Source: Mycobacterium sp.
Lineage (GTDB): Bacteria; Actinomycetota; Actinomycetes; Mycobacteriales; Mycobacteriaceae
DNA: 64,000 bases
Direction: 5' to 3'
NCBI RefSeq assembly: GCF_004298145.1
Contig: NZ_SCRH01000046.1
Location: forward strand, 124,001-188,000
This document shows, in pieces, positions 25,097 through 33,486 of this stretch (the first letter of the stretch is position 1; each line of letters starts with the position of its first letter). A model generated the notes under the pieces. It was not told the DNA's origin. It saw nothing but the letters and a program-made list of their open reading frames with translations, and searched no databases. Position numbers and translations under genes: made by a program.

Positions 25097-26136
25097 CGGA
25101 CGCCCCTTCGGCCGGCGCCGGCGACGGCGCCCCGGGCCAGGGCGTCGACCAGGAAGGTGAGCACGAAGAGCGTCAGCCCCGCGGCGATGTACGCGCCGGT
25201 CTTGAATCGGTCGTCGAATTCCGCCGCGGCACCCGCGATCGTGGTGGCGAAGGTGGAGCCGCCGTCGAACAGTGACCAGCCGAACGCCGACTGGGTGCCC
25301 CGCAGAATGATCAGCAGCGCGACCGTCTCGCCCAGCGCGCGGCCCAGCCCCAGCATCCCGCCGCTGATGTACCCCGACCGCCCGAACGGCAGCGTGACGG
25401 TCTTCACCACTTCCCACCGGGTGGCCCCGAGCGCCAGGGCGGCCTCGATTTGGTCCTGCGGTGTCTGGACGAACACTTCGCGGGTGACGGCGGTGATGAT
25501 CGGCAGAATCATCACCGCCAAGACGATGCCGCCGGTGAAGATGGTGCCGCCACCGGTAGCCGACGCGTTGCCGTCGGCGAACAGGAAGCACCAGCCCATC
25601 GAGCGGTTGAGCCAGGTGGCGAGTGGGCGCAGCTGCGGCGCCAAAACATACAGACCCCAGGCGCCATAGATGATCGAGGGCACCGCGGCCAGCAGGTCGA
25701 CCGCGTAGGCCAGCGGTGTGGTGACCCACCGCGGTGCGTACTGCGTGACGAAAAGGGCGACGCCCAGGGCGACCGGCATGGCCAAGGTCAACGCGAACAG
25801 CGACACGAACACGGTGACCGGCAGCAGGCCGGCAATCCCGAAGTGCATCGCCGAGGTGTCGGTGGTGACCCAGTTACCGCCGTAGCTGAAAAAGTTTTCG
25901 CGATTCCGCTGCAACGCCGGTGCCGCCCGCCCGGACAGGAACACGGCGATCGCGGCGATCACGACGATGATCAGCACGCCCGAGGCCTGCGCCAGCCAGC
26001 GGAATGCCCGGTCGCCCACATGGGGTCGCCCCTGGCCCCAGGGGCTGGTGGGCGTCGTCGCCGACTCGGGGAACGGCGCGGCCAGGACGGCGCCCGAACC
26101 CGCGTCGATCGGGTTTGGCCCTGAAAACCCCGTCAC
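25093..26136 (-). CDS. pstC: Phosphate ABC transporter permease PstC
   Basis: The 347-residue permease has a proline-rich cytoplasmic N-terminus, a helix at about 45-68, several further helices and the EAA loop EAALALGATRWEVVKTVTLP. It pairs with PstA to form the phosphate channel. It is 51 bases downstream of pstS and overlaps pstA by 4 bases. High phosphate affinity and control by RegX3 are expected from the family but not seen directly. Confidence 0.95.
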   Translation of the reverse strand: MTGFSGPNPIDAGSGAVLAAPFPESATTPTSPWGQGRPHVGDRAFRWLAQASGVLIIVVIAAIAVFLSGRAAPALQRNRENFFSYGGNWVTTDTSAMHFGIAGLLPVTVFVSLFALTLAMPVALGVALFVTQYAPRWVTTPLAYAVDLLAAVPSIIYGAWGLYVLAPQLRPLATWLNRSMGWCFLFADGNASATGGGTIFTGGIVLAVMILPIITAVTREVFVQTPQDQIEAALALGATRWEVVKTVTLPFGRSGYISGGMLGLGRALGETVALLIILRGTQSAFGWSLFDGGSTFATTIAGAAAEFDDRFKTGAYIAAGLTLFVLTFLVDALARGAVAGAGRRGVR

Positions 26137-26187
26137 TGCGATCCCGCCACAGTTCTGCTGCCGCTCCTTGAACCCCGACTCACTGGG

Positions 26188-27312
26188 TCACCGCAGCGCA
26201 TTGATCGCTGCAACCAGTCGTTCCTTGACCATATCGGGCAGCGGAATGTAGCCGGCCGACGTAAGTTCGGCCTGCCCACTGGTGGCCGCTACGGAGAGGA
26301 ACGATTTGATTGCCGCGGCGGTCTCCGCGTCGTAGCCCTTGGAGCAAACGATCTCGTAGGTGGCGAGCACCAACGGGTAAACGCCCGGTTCCTGTGAGGC
26401 GTACATGGCGTTGAGGTCGAGCACCAGGTCGTTTCCATCGCCGAGGAATCTGGCTGCCTTGATGGCGTTTCCGGCCGTGTCGTTGGTAAGCGGAATCACG
26501 CCGCCGCGGGTCGCGATTTTGGCATAGGACACGCCGGCCTGGTCGGCGAAGCCCTTCTCGACGTATCCGATGGCACCCGCAATTGCCCGCACCGCCTGAA
26601 TGACGCCGGCCGACTTCGCGGCGCCCTCGCCGACGCCTCCCTGGAATTCCGTGCCGACCCCCTTGGCCCAGCTCTGCGGTGCGGCGGCGGTCAGATACTT
26701 TTGCACGTTGTCGGTGGTTCCCGACGAGTCGGATCGGTAGATCGGCGTGATCCTGGTGTCGGGCAGCGCCACACCGGGATTGAGGGCGGCCAGGACGGGG
26801 TCGTTCCAGGTGCTTATCTTGCCGGTGAAAATCTTGGCCACTACGTCACTGCTGACCACCAGGGCCGGATTTCCCGGCAGGTTGTACGCGATCGCGATCG
26901 GCCCGAACACCAGCGGCAGGTCCCACGCCGGGTTCCCGCCACAGCGGTTGGCGGCGGGGCCGATCTGTTCGGCGACCAAGGGAGAGTCCGCTCCCGCGAA
27001 ATCCACGTGCCCGGCGATGAACTGCTCGCGGCCGGCGCCCGACCCGGTCGGGTTGTAGGCCAGGCCCTTGCCCGGGCAGTACTGGCCCCACACCTGGTTG
27101 AAGACCGTGATCGCATTCTCTTGAGCGGTCGAGCCTTCCGCCGTCAGCGTGTTCTTGCCACCGCACCCGGCGGTTCCGGTGCCGCCGGTGATGCTGGGCG
27201 CCGTGGCCCCACGGCGGTTTTCATCGCTGCCGCAGGCGGTCAGCGCTGTGGCGCTCAGTGCCGTCGCCAACGCTACCGCCGCCAGCGCCCTGCCCTGCCT
27301 GTCGAGCTTCAC
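26188..27312 (-). CDS. pstS: Phosphate-binding lipoprotein PstS
   Basis: The 374-residue protein has a signal peptide ending LTAC, a lipobox that anchors it outside the membrane. The mature part shows AEGSTAQENAITVF, NPTGSGAGREQFIAGHVDFAGAD and RSDSSGTTDNVQKYL, the phosphate-coordinating loops of PstS. It is the first gene of the pst operon, 167 bases downstream of mshD. An AT-rich stretch near 27398-27405 (CATATTTT on its strand) may hold the -10. M. tuberculosis carries three PstS paralogues elsewhere; which one this matches I cannot tell. Confidence 0.95.
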   Translation of the reverse strand: MKLDRQGRALAAVALATALSATALTACGSDENRRGATAPSITGGTGTAGCGGKNTLTAEGSTAQENAITVFNQVWGQYCPGKGLAYNPTGSGAGREQFIAGHVDFAGADSPLVAEQIGPAANRCGGNPAWDLPLVFGPIAIAYNLPGNPALVVSSDVVAKIFTGKISTWNDPVLAALNPGVALPDTRITPIYRSDSSGTTDNVQKYLTAAAPQSWAKGVGTEFQGGVGEGAAKSAGVIQAVRAIAGAIGYVEKGFADQAGVSYAKIATRGGVIPLTNDTAGNAIKAARFLGDGNDLVLDLNAMYASQEPGVYPLVLATYEIVCSKGYDAETAAAIKSFLSVAATSGQAELTSAGYIPLPDMVKERLVAAINALR

Positions 27313-27479
27313 CGATCTCGCTTTCTTGACAACGTTTTCGGACGCATCCGGGCGCCGCTGGCCATCTGTCTTTCAGGTTGCCAAGTCGCGGCGAAAATAT
27401 GCGCCAGCGCGGCGCACGGCAACGTCTCGGTAGCAAGCACCAGGTTAACGATCCGGGCGGATGCCGCTCCGACCCGCGG

Positions 27480-28409
27480 TCAGTTCGCGGCGGGTACTAC
27501 CGCGTATGCGGTGTCGACGCTGTAGGTGGTGAAGCCCAAACGCTGGTAGGTGCGCACCGCGGCGACGTTGTCCGACTCGACGTAAAGCATCACGGTGGGG
27601 TCGGCGGCATCGGCCAGCCGGCGCGCCAGCCATTCGATACCGACGGCGGTCAACGCCTGTCCCAGGCCGCGGCCCTGCGCCGACGGATCGACGGCTACGA
27701 CGTACACCTCCCCCAAGCCGGGCCGATCGAGATGCACTTTCGTCCAGTGAAAACCCAGCAGCCTGCCGCGCTCATCGTCCTCGGAGTCGTCGAACGCGAG
27801 AAACAAGCCCGTCGGGTCGAACCACGGTTCGTCGCGCCGTTCCGCCAGCTCGACGTCGGTCCAGCCGCCCTGCTCGGGGTGGTAGGCGAACGCGGCGTTG
27901 TTGACGCGCAGCAGCTCGGCGTCATCGGCCGTACCCGCATAGGTGCGAATCCGCACCCCGGGCACCGAGGGCACACTGTCGGGAAGATCGCGCAGCGAAC
28001 GGCGCATCTGCATCAGTTCCCGCATGGGCGCCAGGCCCAGCGCGGACGCAGCCGCCCGGGCGGGCTCGAGCGTGCCGTGCGCCCAGAATCGGTTGCCTGC
28101 ACCGGTTCTGGCCAACGCCGCACGAACCAGTGCGGCCCCGATACCGCGCCGGCGGGCCTGTGGGTGCACCACGAGTTCCGCCATCGCGGTGTCCCCGTCG
28201 CGCGGCGGGCTGAGATTGAGATAACCGATGATTGCGTCGGCCTCGACCGTCGTGATCAGCAGGTGCTCCGTGCGGTCGTGCCCGAGCTCGCGCAGCACCT
28301 GTTCACCGACAGGTGCTACCCCGTCGAATTCCGTTGCCGCACCGACAAGTTCGCGCACACCCTGCTGTTCTTCGGCGGTCAGCGTCCGGCGCCAGTCAGA
28401 CGAGCTCAC
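27480..28409 (-). CDS. mshD: Mycothiol synthase MshD
   Basis: The 309-residue protein has two GNAT acetyltransferase domains. The N-terminal one is degenerate; the C-terminal one has YVVAVDPSAQGRGLGQALTAVG as the acetyl-CoA loop and ends MLYVESDNVAAVRTYQRLGF. MshD acetylates Cys-GlcN-Ins in the last step of mycothiol synthesis. The GTG start (VSSSDWRRTL) overlaps the glnR stop by 4 bases and gives the usual family length; the longer frame is within glnR. Confidence 0.94.
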   Translation of the reverse strand: MSSSDWRRTLTAEEQQGVRELVGAATEFDGVAPVGEQVLRELGHDRTEHLLITTVEADAIIGYLNLSPPRDGDTAMAELVVHPQARRRGIGAALVRAALARTGAGNRFWAHGTLEPARAAASALGLAPMRELMQMRRSLRDLPDSVPSVPGVRIRTYAGTADDAELLRVNNAAFAYHPEQGGWTDVELAERRDEPWFDPTGLFLAFDDSEDDERGRLLGFHWTKVHLDRPGLGEVYVVAVDPSAQGRGLGQALTAVGIEWLARRLADAADPTVMLYVESDNVAAVRTYQRLGFTTYSVDTAYAVVPAAN

Positions 28410-29188
28410 TGAGTATGCAACGGATCGACCAGCGGATCTTGGACATCGCCGGAGTCGGAATCGGAATCGGCACCCTCGGCGGCGTCGGCGTCGTCGGGCT
28501 CCGCGGCCGGCGTGCGGCCGCGCGCCGGCCGGACGGCCTTGTAGCCCACGTTGCGGACCGTGCCGATCAGGGCCTCGTGCTCGGGGCCGAGTTTGGCCCG
28601 TAGCCGACGTACATGCACATCGACGGTGCGTGTGCCGCCGAAGAAGTCGTATCCCCACACCTCATGGAGCAACTGCGCCCGCGTGAACACCCTCCCGGCG
28701 TGCTGAGCCAGGTATTTGAGCAACTCGAATTCTTTGTAGGTGAGATCGAGCGGGCGGCCCCGCAACCGGGCGGTGTAGGTGCCTTCGTCGATCACCAACT
28801 CGCCCAAGCTCACCTTGCCGGCGCTTTCCTGGTCCGCGAGCCCGACGCGACGGCCGACCACCAGCCGCAACCTCGCGTCGATCTCTGCGGGCCCGGTGGT
28901 GGGCAGCAGGATCTCGTCCAGACCCCAGTCGGCACTGACGGCCACCAGCCCGCCTTCGCTCACCACGGCCAACACGGGAATCGACCGGCCGGCCGTGCTC
29001 AGCAGGCGGCACAGCCCGCGCGCCGACGACAAATCGGTGCGCGCGTCCACGATCACGGCGTCCGCCGCCCCGGCCTCGAGCAGCGAGGCTGGTTCTGGCG
29101 GCGCCGTCCGAACGGCATGCGGAAGCAGCGACAACGAGGGCAGGACCGGATCGGGATGCAGCTCCGAGGTCAGCAGTAAAAGCTCCAA
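28406..29188 (-). CDS. glnR: Nitrogen-response regulator GlnR
   Basis: The 260-residue orphan OmpR-type regulator begins MELLLLTSELHPDPVLPSL, the recognisable GlnR N-terminus. Its receiver-like half has Asp in VIVDARTD but lacks a normal acidic pocket, as expected for a regulator that works without phosphorylation. The winged helix is at about 140-225 (LTYKEFELLKYLAQHAGRVFTRAQLL...VDVHVRRLRAKLG). The acidic C-terminal tail is variable. GlnR controls ammonium and nitrate genes. It is divergent from lmeA across 174 bases and coupled to mshD. Confidence 0.94.
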   Translation of the reverse strand: MELLLLTSELHPDPVLPSLSLLPHAVRTAPPEPASLLEAGAADAVIVDARTDLSSARGLCRLLSTAGRSIPVLAVVSEGGLVAVSADWGLDEILLPTTGPAEIDARLRLVVGRRVGLADQESAGKVSLGELVIDEGTYTARLRGRPLDLTYKEFELLKYLAQHAGRVFTRAQLLHEVWGYDFFGGTRTVDVHVRRLRAKLGPEHEALIGTVRNVGYKAVRPARGRTPAAEPDDADAAEGADSDSDSGDVQDPLVDPLHTQ

Positions 29189-29362
29189 CTAGTCCCTCCA
29201 GCTCGGGGGAACGGCATCTCCCAAATTCACCGCGCCATCACGCGTTAGTTACCAGGGCATCAACGATAACGTGTCACCTGGCTTTTTCGCGTGGTAGACG
29301 AGCCACTGTGAGCCCTGCCAGGGGCGATCCGGCGGCGTCGGGGGTTACGCCACAATATCCGG

Positions 29363-30169
29363 GTGCGCAAGATGCTGATTGCTGTGACCGCGACGGCGAC
29401 CCTGCTGGCCGTGGTCGCCCTCGGCGCGATCGCTGTCGACTACGGCACCAGCATCTATGCCGAATACCGGTTGTCGACCAACGTGCGTAAAGCGGCCAAT
29501 CTGGACAGCGACCCATTCGTGGCCATCGTGGCGTTTCCCTTTATTCCGCAGGCCATGCGCGGCAACTACAACCAGTTGGAGATCAAGGCCAACGCCGTCG
29601 AACACGCCATGACCGGCAGGGCCACCCTCGAAGCCACCATGTACTCGGTAGACCTCACGCATGCGTCCTGGCTGGTCAGTCCCGATGCGAAGCTCGCCGT
29701 GGACAAATTGGAGAGCCGGATCATCATCGACTCGACGCACCTGGGCCGATACCTGGGCATCAGCGATCTGATGGTGGAGGCCCCGCCCACGGAAACCAAC
29801 ACCGCCACCGGCGGTGTCACCGCGTCGGGCATCTCGGACAGCCACGGACTGGTGTTCACCGGCACGCCCAAATCGGCCGGCTTCGATCGTCGGGTCAGCG
29901 TCTCGGTCGACCTTTCCATCGCCCCCGATGACCCGGCGACGTTGGTGTTCACCCCCACCGGCATCCTCACCGGTCCGGACACCGCCGACCAGACCGTCCC
30001 GGCCGACAAGCAGGACACCGTGCTGCACGCCTTCCGCGGCAGGCTTCCCGATCAGCGGCTCCCCTTCGGTGTCACGCCCACCACCGAGGGTGCGCGGGGC
30101 TCCGACGTCATCATCGAGGGCATCTCCCATGGAGTAACCGTGACCCTGGACGGGTTTAAACGGTCATGA
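29363..30169 (+). CDS. lmeA: LmeA (DUF2993) mannan-elongation protein
   Basis: The 268-residue envelope protein has an N-terminal membrane anchor or signal (about 4-28) followed by a single DUF2993 domain (SIYAEYRLSTNVRKAANLDSDPFVAIVAFPFIPQAMRGNYNQLEI onward). In mycobacteria the LmeA protein is needed for full-length lipomannan/lipoarabinomannan mannan chains and binds phospholipids. The GTG start was chosen because it precedes the anchor directly. ThiX follows 49 bases after. Confidence 0.9.
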   Translation: MRKMLIAVTATATLLAVVALGAIAVDYGTSIYAEYRLSTNVRKAANLDSDPFVAIVAFPFIPQAMRGNYNQLEIKANAVEHAMTGRATLEATMYSVDLTHASWLVSPDAKLAVDKLESRIIIDSTHLGRYLGISDLMVEAPPTETNTATGGVTASGISDSHGLVFTGTPKSAGFDRRVSVSVDLSIAPDDPATLVFTPTGILTGPDTADQTVPADKQDTVLHAFRGRLPDQRLPFGVTPTTEGARGSDVIIEGISHGVTVTLDGFKRS

Positions 30170-30218
30170 CGCACGCTGACGACACCGCCGAGCGCGACGA
30201 TGGCCGGATGTGGCGCCG

Positions 30219-30641
30219 ATGACGACCGTCATCGTGGTGACCGTCGCGGCCCTCGCCGCGGCGACCCTGGCCGGCTGGCTGTTGACCCGCCGCTCCGGCA
30301 GCCTCCGGGAAGTCGGTTCCGAACCGGATCAGGACACCGCCGGCGACATCGCAGCGCTGGGGCTTTCCCGCAGCGGACCGACCGTCGTGCACTTCAGCGC
30401 CCCGTGGTGTGGGCCGTGCGACCGGGTCCGCCGGGTCGTTGACCAGGTCTGCGACGACCTCGGCCAGGTGGCCCACGTCGAGGTCGATCTGGACGCCAAT
30501 CCGGACACGGCACGCCGTTATTCGGTGCTGTCCCTGCCCACCACCTTGATCTTCGACGTCGACGGGCGGCAGCGATACCGGACGTCTGGAGTGCCCAGCG
30601 CCGCCGACCTGCGGTCCGCCCTGCAACCGCTGTTGGCTTGA
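30219..30641 (+). CDS. thiX: Membrane-anchored thioredoxin ThiX
   Basis: The 140-residue protein has a membrane helix at about 3-22 (VIVVTVAALAAATLAGWLL) and a thioredoxin fold with the CxxC active site in FSAPWCGPCDRVR and cis-Pro in LPTTLIF. It probably acts at the outer face or is tethered in the cytoplasm; topology is unclear. The ATG at 30219 is preferred; a GTG 9 bases upstream is possible, and neither has a good ribosome site. It corresponds to Rv0816c. Confidence 0.85.
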   Translation: MTTVIVVTVAALAAATLAGWLLTRRSGSLREVGSEPDQDTAGDIAALGLSRSGPTVVHFSAPWCGPCDRVRRVVDQVCDDLGQVAHVEVDLDANPDTARRYSVLSLPTTLIFDVDGRQRYRTSGVPSAADLRSALQPLLA

Positions 30642-30657
30642 CCACGGTGTCATTGGG

Positions 30658-30663
30658 TAAGCT
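30658..30663 (+). promoter_or_regulatory. -10 element (TAAGCT) of the leaderless poly-Cys leader
   Basis: TAAGCT lies exactly 7 bases before the GTG at 30671, predicting transcription to begin at the start codon. The same -10 to start spacing occurs at 32548, 47791 and 49943. Confidence 0.65.
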
Positions 30664-30670
30664 GACCGAC

Positions 30671-30760
30671 GTGTCAGCCCGCCTCGAGCCCATGCTCACC
30701 AAGCGTCGCGCAGTTGAGCTGCGCCGCACCACGGGCTGTTGTTGTTGCTGTTGCTGCTGA
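30671..30760 (+). CDS. Leaderless poly-cysteine leader peptide (attenuator)
   Basis: A GTG start opens a 29-residue peptide (VSARLEPMLTKRRAVELRR then TTG) that ends in seven consecutive cysteines before TGA (codons 30737-30757). It precedes DUF4395-cysA2-sseC. Poly-cysteine leaderless short ORFs upstream of these same sulfur genes have been described as cysteine-responsive attenuators in mycobacteria: ribosomes stall when Cys-tRNA is scarce and downstream translation is relieved. The 104 bases after the stop hold GC-rich pairing segments (for example CGCGCTTTCGCG at about 30766) suited to such switching. Confidence 0.85.
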   Translation: MSARLEPMLTKRRAVELRRTTGCCCCCCC

Positions 30761-30864
30761 GTAGCCGCGCTTTCGCGTAGCACTCGGAGCGGGCCCGGAT
30801 CCCGACCGTGGCGCCTCTCCCATCGTCATTTCCATGAGCAACAGGCGTTTCGAGGAGTAATACC

Positions 30865-31335
30865 TTGCCGAGCAGCAACACCACCACGCAGCCCGACCTC
30901 GTCGACGTGCGTGGACCACGCTTCGCCGCCTGGGTGACCACCGCAGTCTTGGTGCTGGCGCTGATCGTGTCCGCGGTCAGCCCGCCGGCGGCGGCGGCGA
31001 TGCTGGCTGTCCAGGCCGTCATCTTCGCCATCGGTGCCACCGGTGGGCCGCGCAAGCACCCCTATGGCCGGGTATTCGCCACCCTCGTCGCGCCCCGGCT
31101 CGGGCCGGTGCAGGATCGCGAACCGACCGCGCCACTGAAGTTCGCCCAACTCGTCGGCCTGATCTTCGCGCTCTGGGGAAGCGCCGGATTCGCGATGGGT
31201 GCTTTCCTGGTCGGCGTCATCGCCACCGCGGCCGCCGTGGCTGCCGCGTTCCTCAACGCGGCCTTCGGCATCTGCCTGGGCTGCCGGCTCTACCCGCTGG
31301 TGGCCCGCTTCCGACGCCCCGCGCGTCCCAGCTGA
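30865..31335 (+). CDS. DUF4395 membrane protein of the cysA2-sseC operon
   Basis: The 156-residue product has four predicted membrane helices (about 20-40, 44-62, 90-110, 112-134) and a CLGC motif near the C-terminus (AFGICLGCRLYPLVA), the DUF4395 hallmark. A TTG start with a GAGGAG site 6-11 bases upstream was chosen because the protein begins just there. The paired cysteines and location next to rhodanese genes suggest handling of reduced sulfur at the membrane; the function is unproven. Confidence 0.85.
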   Translation: MPSSNTTTQPDLVDVRGPRFAAWVTTAVLVLALIVSAVSPPAAAAMLAVQAVIFAIGATGGPRKHPYGRVFATLVAPRLGPVQDREPTAPLKFAQLVGLIFALWGSAGFAMGAFLVGVIATAAAVAAAFLNAAFGICLGCRLYPLVARFRRPARPS

Positions 31336-31372
31336 CCTGCTGTAACCAAAAGTGATTGAAAGGATCCATTCC

Positions 31373-32206
31373 ATGGCACGCTCCGACGTCCTGGTCTCCA
31401 CCGACTGGGCTGAGAGCAATCTCGCCGCCTCAGGCGTCGTCTTCGTCGAAGTCGACGAGGACACCAGCGCTTACAACGCCGGTCACATCCCCGGCGCGAT
31501 CAAGCTGGACTGGCGCTCCGATTTGCAGGACCCGGTCAAACGCGACTTCGTCGACGCTCAGCAGTTCTCGAAACTGCTCAGCGAACGGGGCATCTCCAAT
31601 GACGACACCGTGATCCTCTACGGCGGCAACAACAACTGGTTCGCCGCCTACGCGTACTGGTATTTCAAGCTGTACGGCCACGACAAGGTCAAGCTGCTCG
31701 ACGGCGGGCGCAAAAAATGGGAGCTCGACGGTCGCGCCCTGTCCAGCGACACCGTCAGCAGACCGGCGACCTCGTACACGGCGACCGCGCCGGACAACAG
31801 CATCAGGGCGTTCCGCGACGACGTCATCGCCGCCATCAACGTCAAGAACCTGGTCGACGTGCGCTCCCCCGACGAGTTCTCCGGCAAGATCCTGGCGCCC
31901 GCGCACCTGCCGCAGGAACAAAGCCAGCGGCCCGGCCACATCCCGGGCGCTATCAACGTGCCGTGGAGCAAGGCCGCCAACGAGGACGGCACCTTCAAGT
32001 CCGACGAGGAGCTGGCCAAGCTGTACGCCGCCGCCGGCCTGGATGGAAGTAAAGAAACGATCGCCTACTGCCGCATCGGTGAGCGGTCGTCGCACACCTG
32101 GTTCGTTCTCTACGAATTGCTCGGGCACCGGAATGTCAAGAACTACGACGGCAGTTGGACGGAATACGGCTCCCTGGTGGGGGCCCCGATCGAGTTGGGA
32201 AGCTGA
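31373..32206 (+). CDS. cysA2: Thiosulfate sulfurtransferase (rhodanese) CysA2
   Basis: The 277-residue protein has tandem rhodanese domains. The C-terminal one carries the active-site loop AYCRIGERSSHTW with the persulfide-forming cysteine; the N-terminal one ends its loop GGNNNW without cysteine. The start MARSDVLV gives the exact M. tuberculosis CysA2 length as I recall it. It is the central gene of the poly-Cys-controlled operon and probably passes sulfane sulfur to SseC or biosynthetic acceptors. Confidence 0.95.
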   Translation: MARSDVLVSTDWAESNLAASGVVFVEVDEDTSAYNAGHIPGAIKLDWRSDLQDPVKRDFVDAQQFSKLLSERGISNDDTVILYGGNNNWFAAYAYWYFKLYGHDKVKLLDGGRKKWELDGRALSSDTVSRPATSYTATAPDNSIRAFRDDVIAAINVKNLVDVRSPDEFSGKILAPAHLPQEQSQRPGHIPGAINVPWSKAANEDGTFKSDEELAKLYAAAGLDGSKETIAYCRIGERSSHTWFVLYELLGHRNVKNYDGSWTEYGSLVGAPIELGS

Positions 32207-32207
32207 T

Positions 32208-32510
32208 ATGTGCTCTGCACCGAAGCAAGGACTGACGTTGCCCGCCAGCGTCGACCTGGAGAAGGAAACGGTGATCACCGGCCGTGTCGTGGATGGCGAT
32301 GGCCAGGCAGTCGGTGGCGCGTTCGTCCGCTTGCTGGACTCGTCGGACGAGTTCACCGCCGAGGTGGTGGCGTCGGCTACCGGTGACTTCCGGTTCTTCG
32401 CCGCACCGGGATCCTGGACGCTGCGCGCGCTGTCGGCGGCCGGTAACGGGAACGCCGTGGTGACACCGTCGGGTGCCGGCATCCACGAGGTCGACGTCAA
32501 GATCGCCTGA
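32208..32510 (+). CDS. sseC: SseC (DUF1416) sulfur-metabolism protein
   Basis: The 100-residue protein starts MCSAPKQGLTLPASVDLEKE and continues as a carboxypeptidase-regulatory-like beta sandwich (ITGRVVDGDGQAVGGAFVRLLDSS...). Cys2 is the only cysteine and may accept sulfur from CysA2. The ATG is 1 base after the cysA2 stop, indicating coupling. It corresponds to Rv0814c. Confidence 0.92.
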   Translation: MCSAPKQGLTLPASVDLEKETVITGRVVDGDGQAVGGAFVRLLDSSDEFTAEVVASATGDFRFFAAPGSWTLRALSAAGNGNAVVTPSGAGIHEVDVKIA

Positions 32511-32547
32511 TCGACCAGCTGCCCCGACCGGAACGCGGCGGGACGAA

Positions 32548-32553
32548 TAGACT
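32548..32553 (+). promoter_or_regulatory. -10 element (TAGACT) for a leaderless microprotein
   Basis: TAGACT ends 7 bases before the GTG at 32561, the same geometry as the poly-Cys leader. It implies a separate promoter inside the sulfur-gene cluster. Confidence 0.6.
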
Positions 32554-32560
32554 TGTCCCC

Positions 32561-32659
32561 GTGGTGCTGTTCTTCGAGATCATGCTGGTTGCCTCGGTCG
32601 TGGTGATTTCATGGTTCGCCCTCTACACGCTCTACCGGCTCATCACTGACGAGTCGTGA
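32561..32659 (+). CDS. 32-residue leaderless single-helix membrane microprotein
   Basis: The frame encodes VVLFFEIMLVASVVVISW and then FALYTLYRLITDES, one membrane helix with a short charged tail. Three facts support it: a -10 at leaderless distance, a GTGA overlap with the following nitrobindin-like gene (start 32656), and clean hydrophobic composition. It may act as a membrane tether or as a translational starter for the next gene. I know no name for it. Confidence 0.7.
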   Translation: MVLFFEIMLVASVVVISWFALYTLYRLITDES

Positions 32660-33396
32660 CCCGCGCCGACGACGATCCAGAGCGCAGCGATGGGGAGGAG
32701 CGGCGCAAGTTGCCCCCGGCCGGCGACGATCCATTGAGTTCCGCCGGCGACGATCCGTTGAGTTCCGCCGGCTCCGGCGACCGGGCAATGGCCGCCGCCG
32801 CTGAGCGCGCCAAGGTGACCGCCGGCCGCAACATCCCGTCCTTCGACGACCTGCCCCTTCCCGCCGACACCGCCAACCTGCGGGAGGGCGCCGACCTCAG
32901 TGATGCGTTGCTGGCGCTGCTGCCGCTGGTCGGCGTCTGGCGCGGCGAAGGTGAAGGCCGCGGGCATCACGGCGACTACCGGTTCGGTCAGCAGATCGTG
33001 GTCTCACACGACGGCGGCGACTACCTCAATTGGGAAGCCCGCTCCTGGCGGCTGAGCGAGACGGGGGCTTACCAGGAGCGCGATTTACGCGAGACCGGGT
33101 TCTGGCGCTTTGTCAGCGATCCCGACGACCCCAGCGAATCCAACGCGATCGAACTGCTGTTGGCGCATTCGGCGGGCTATGTCGAATTGTTCTACGGGCG
33201 TCCGCGCACCCAATCGTCGTGGGAGCTGGTGACCGACGCGCTGGCCCGCAGCAGGTCCGGCGTCCTGGTCGGCGGCGCCAAGCGGCTCTACGGCATCGTC
33301 GAAGACGGCGACCTCGCCTACGTCGAGGAACGGGTGGACGCCGACGGCGGCCTGGTGCCGCATCTCTCGGCGCGGCTGTCGCGGTTCGCCGGCTAG
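32656..33396 (+). CDS. Nitrobindin-like (FABP/THAP4) heme protein
   Basis: The 246-residue protein has a disordered acidic N-terminus and then a beta-barrel with LVGVWRGEGEG, YRFGQQIVVSHDGGDYLNWEARSW, LRETGFWRF, IELLLAHSAGYVELFYG and GDLAYVEERV, typical of nitrobindins that bind heme through a C-terminal histidine and isomerise peroxynitrite. The last part VPHLSARLSRF provides that histidine. It corresponds to Rv0813c. The GTG start overlaps the microprotein stop. Confidence 0.87.
   Translation: MTRADDDPERSDGEERRKLPPAGDDPLSSAGDDPLSSAGSGDRAMAAAAERAKVTAGRNIPSFDDLPLPADTANLREGADLSDALLALLPLVGVWRGEGEGRGHHGDYRFGQQIVVSHDGGDYLNWEARSWRLSETGAYQERDLRETGFWRFVSDPDDPSESNAIELLLAHSAGYVELFYGRPRTQSSWELVTDALARSRSGVLVGGAKRLYGIVEDGDLAYVEERVDADGGLVPHLSARLSRFAG
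32721..32768 (+). repeat. 24-base tandem duplication within the nitrobindin-like gene
   Basis: Units at 32721-32744 and 32745-32768 differ by one base and encode the repeated GDDPLSSA segment of the disordered N-terminus. The length is a multiple of three, so the frame is kept. Confidence 0.85.
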
Positions 33397-33486
33397 CAAC
33401 CGGCCCGCGGGCGACCTTTCTGCGTGTACTGTTCGACCTCCGAGCATCCGGGGGCGACGACATGCCGGGAAGGGAGGTCGGATCGG

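Noticed and set aside
28406..29188. GlnR as a phosphorylation-dependent regulator paired with a local kinase
   Set aside because: The receiver-like half lacks the full acidic pocket and no kinase is nearby; it matches orphan GlnR.
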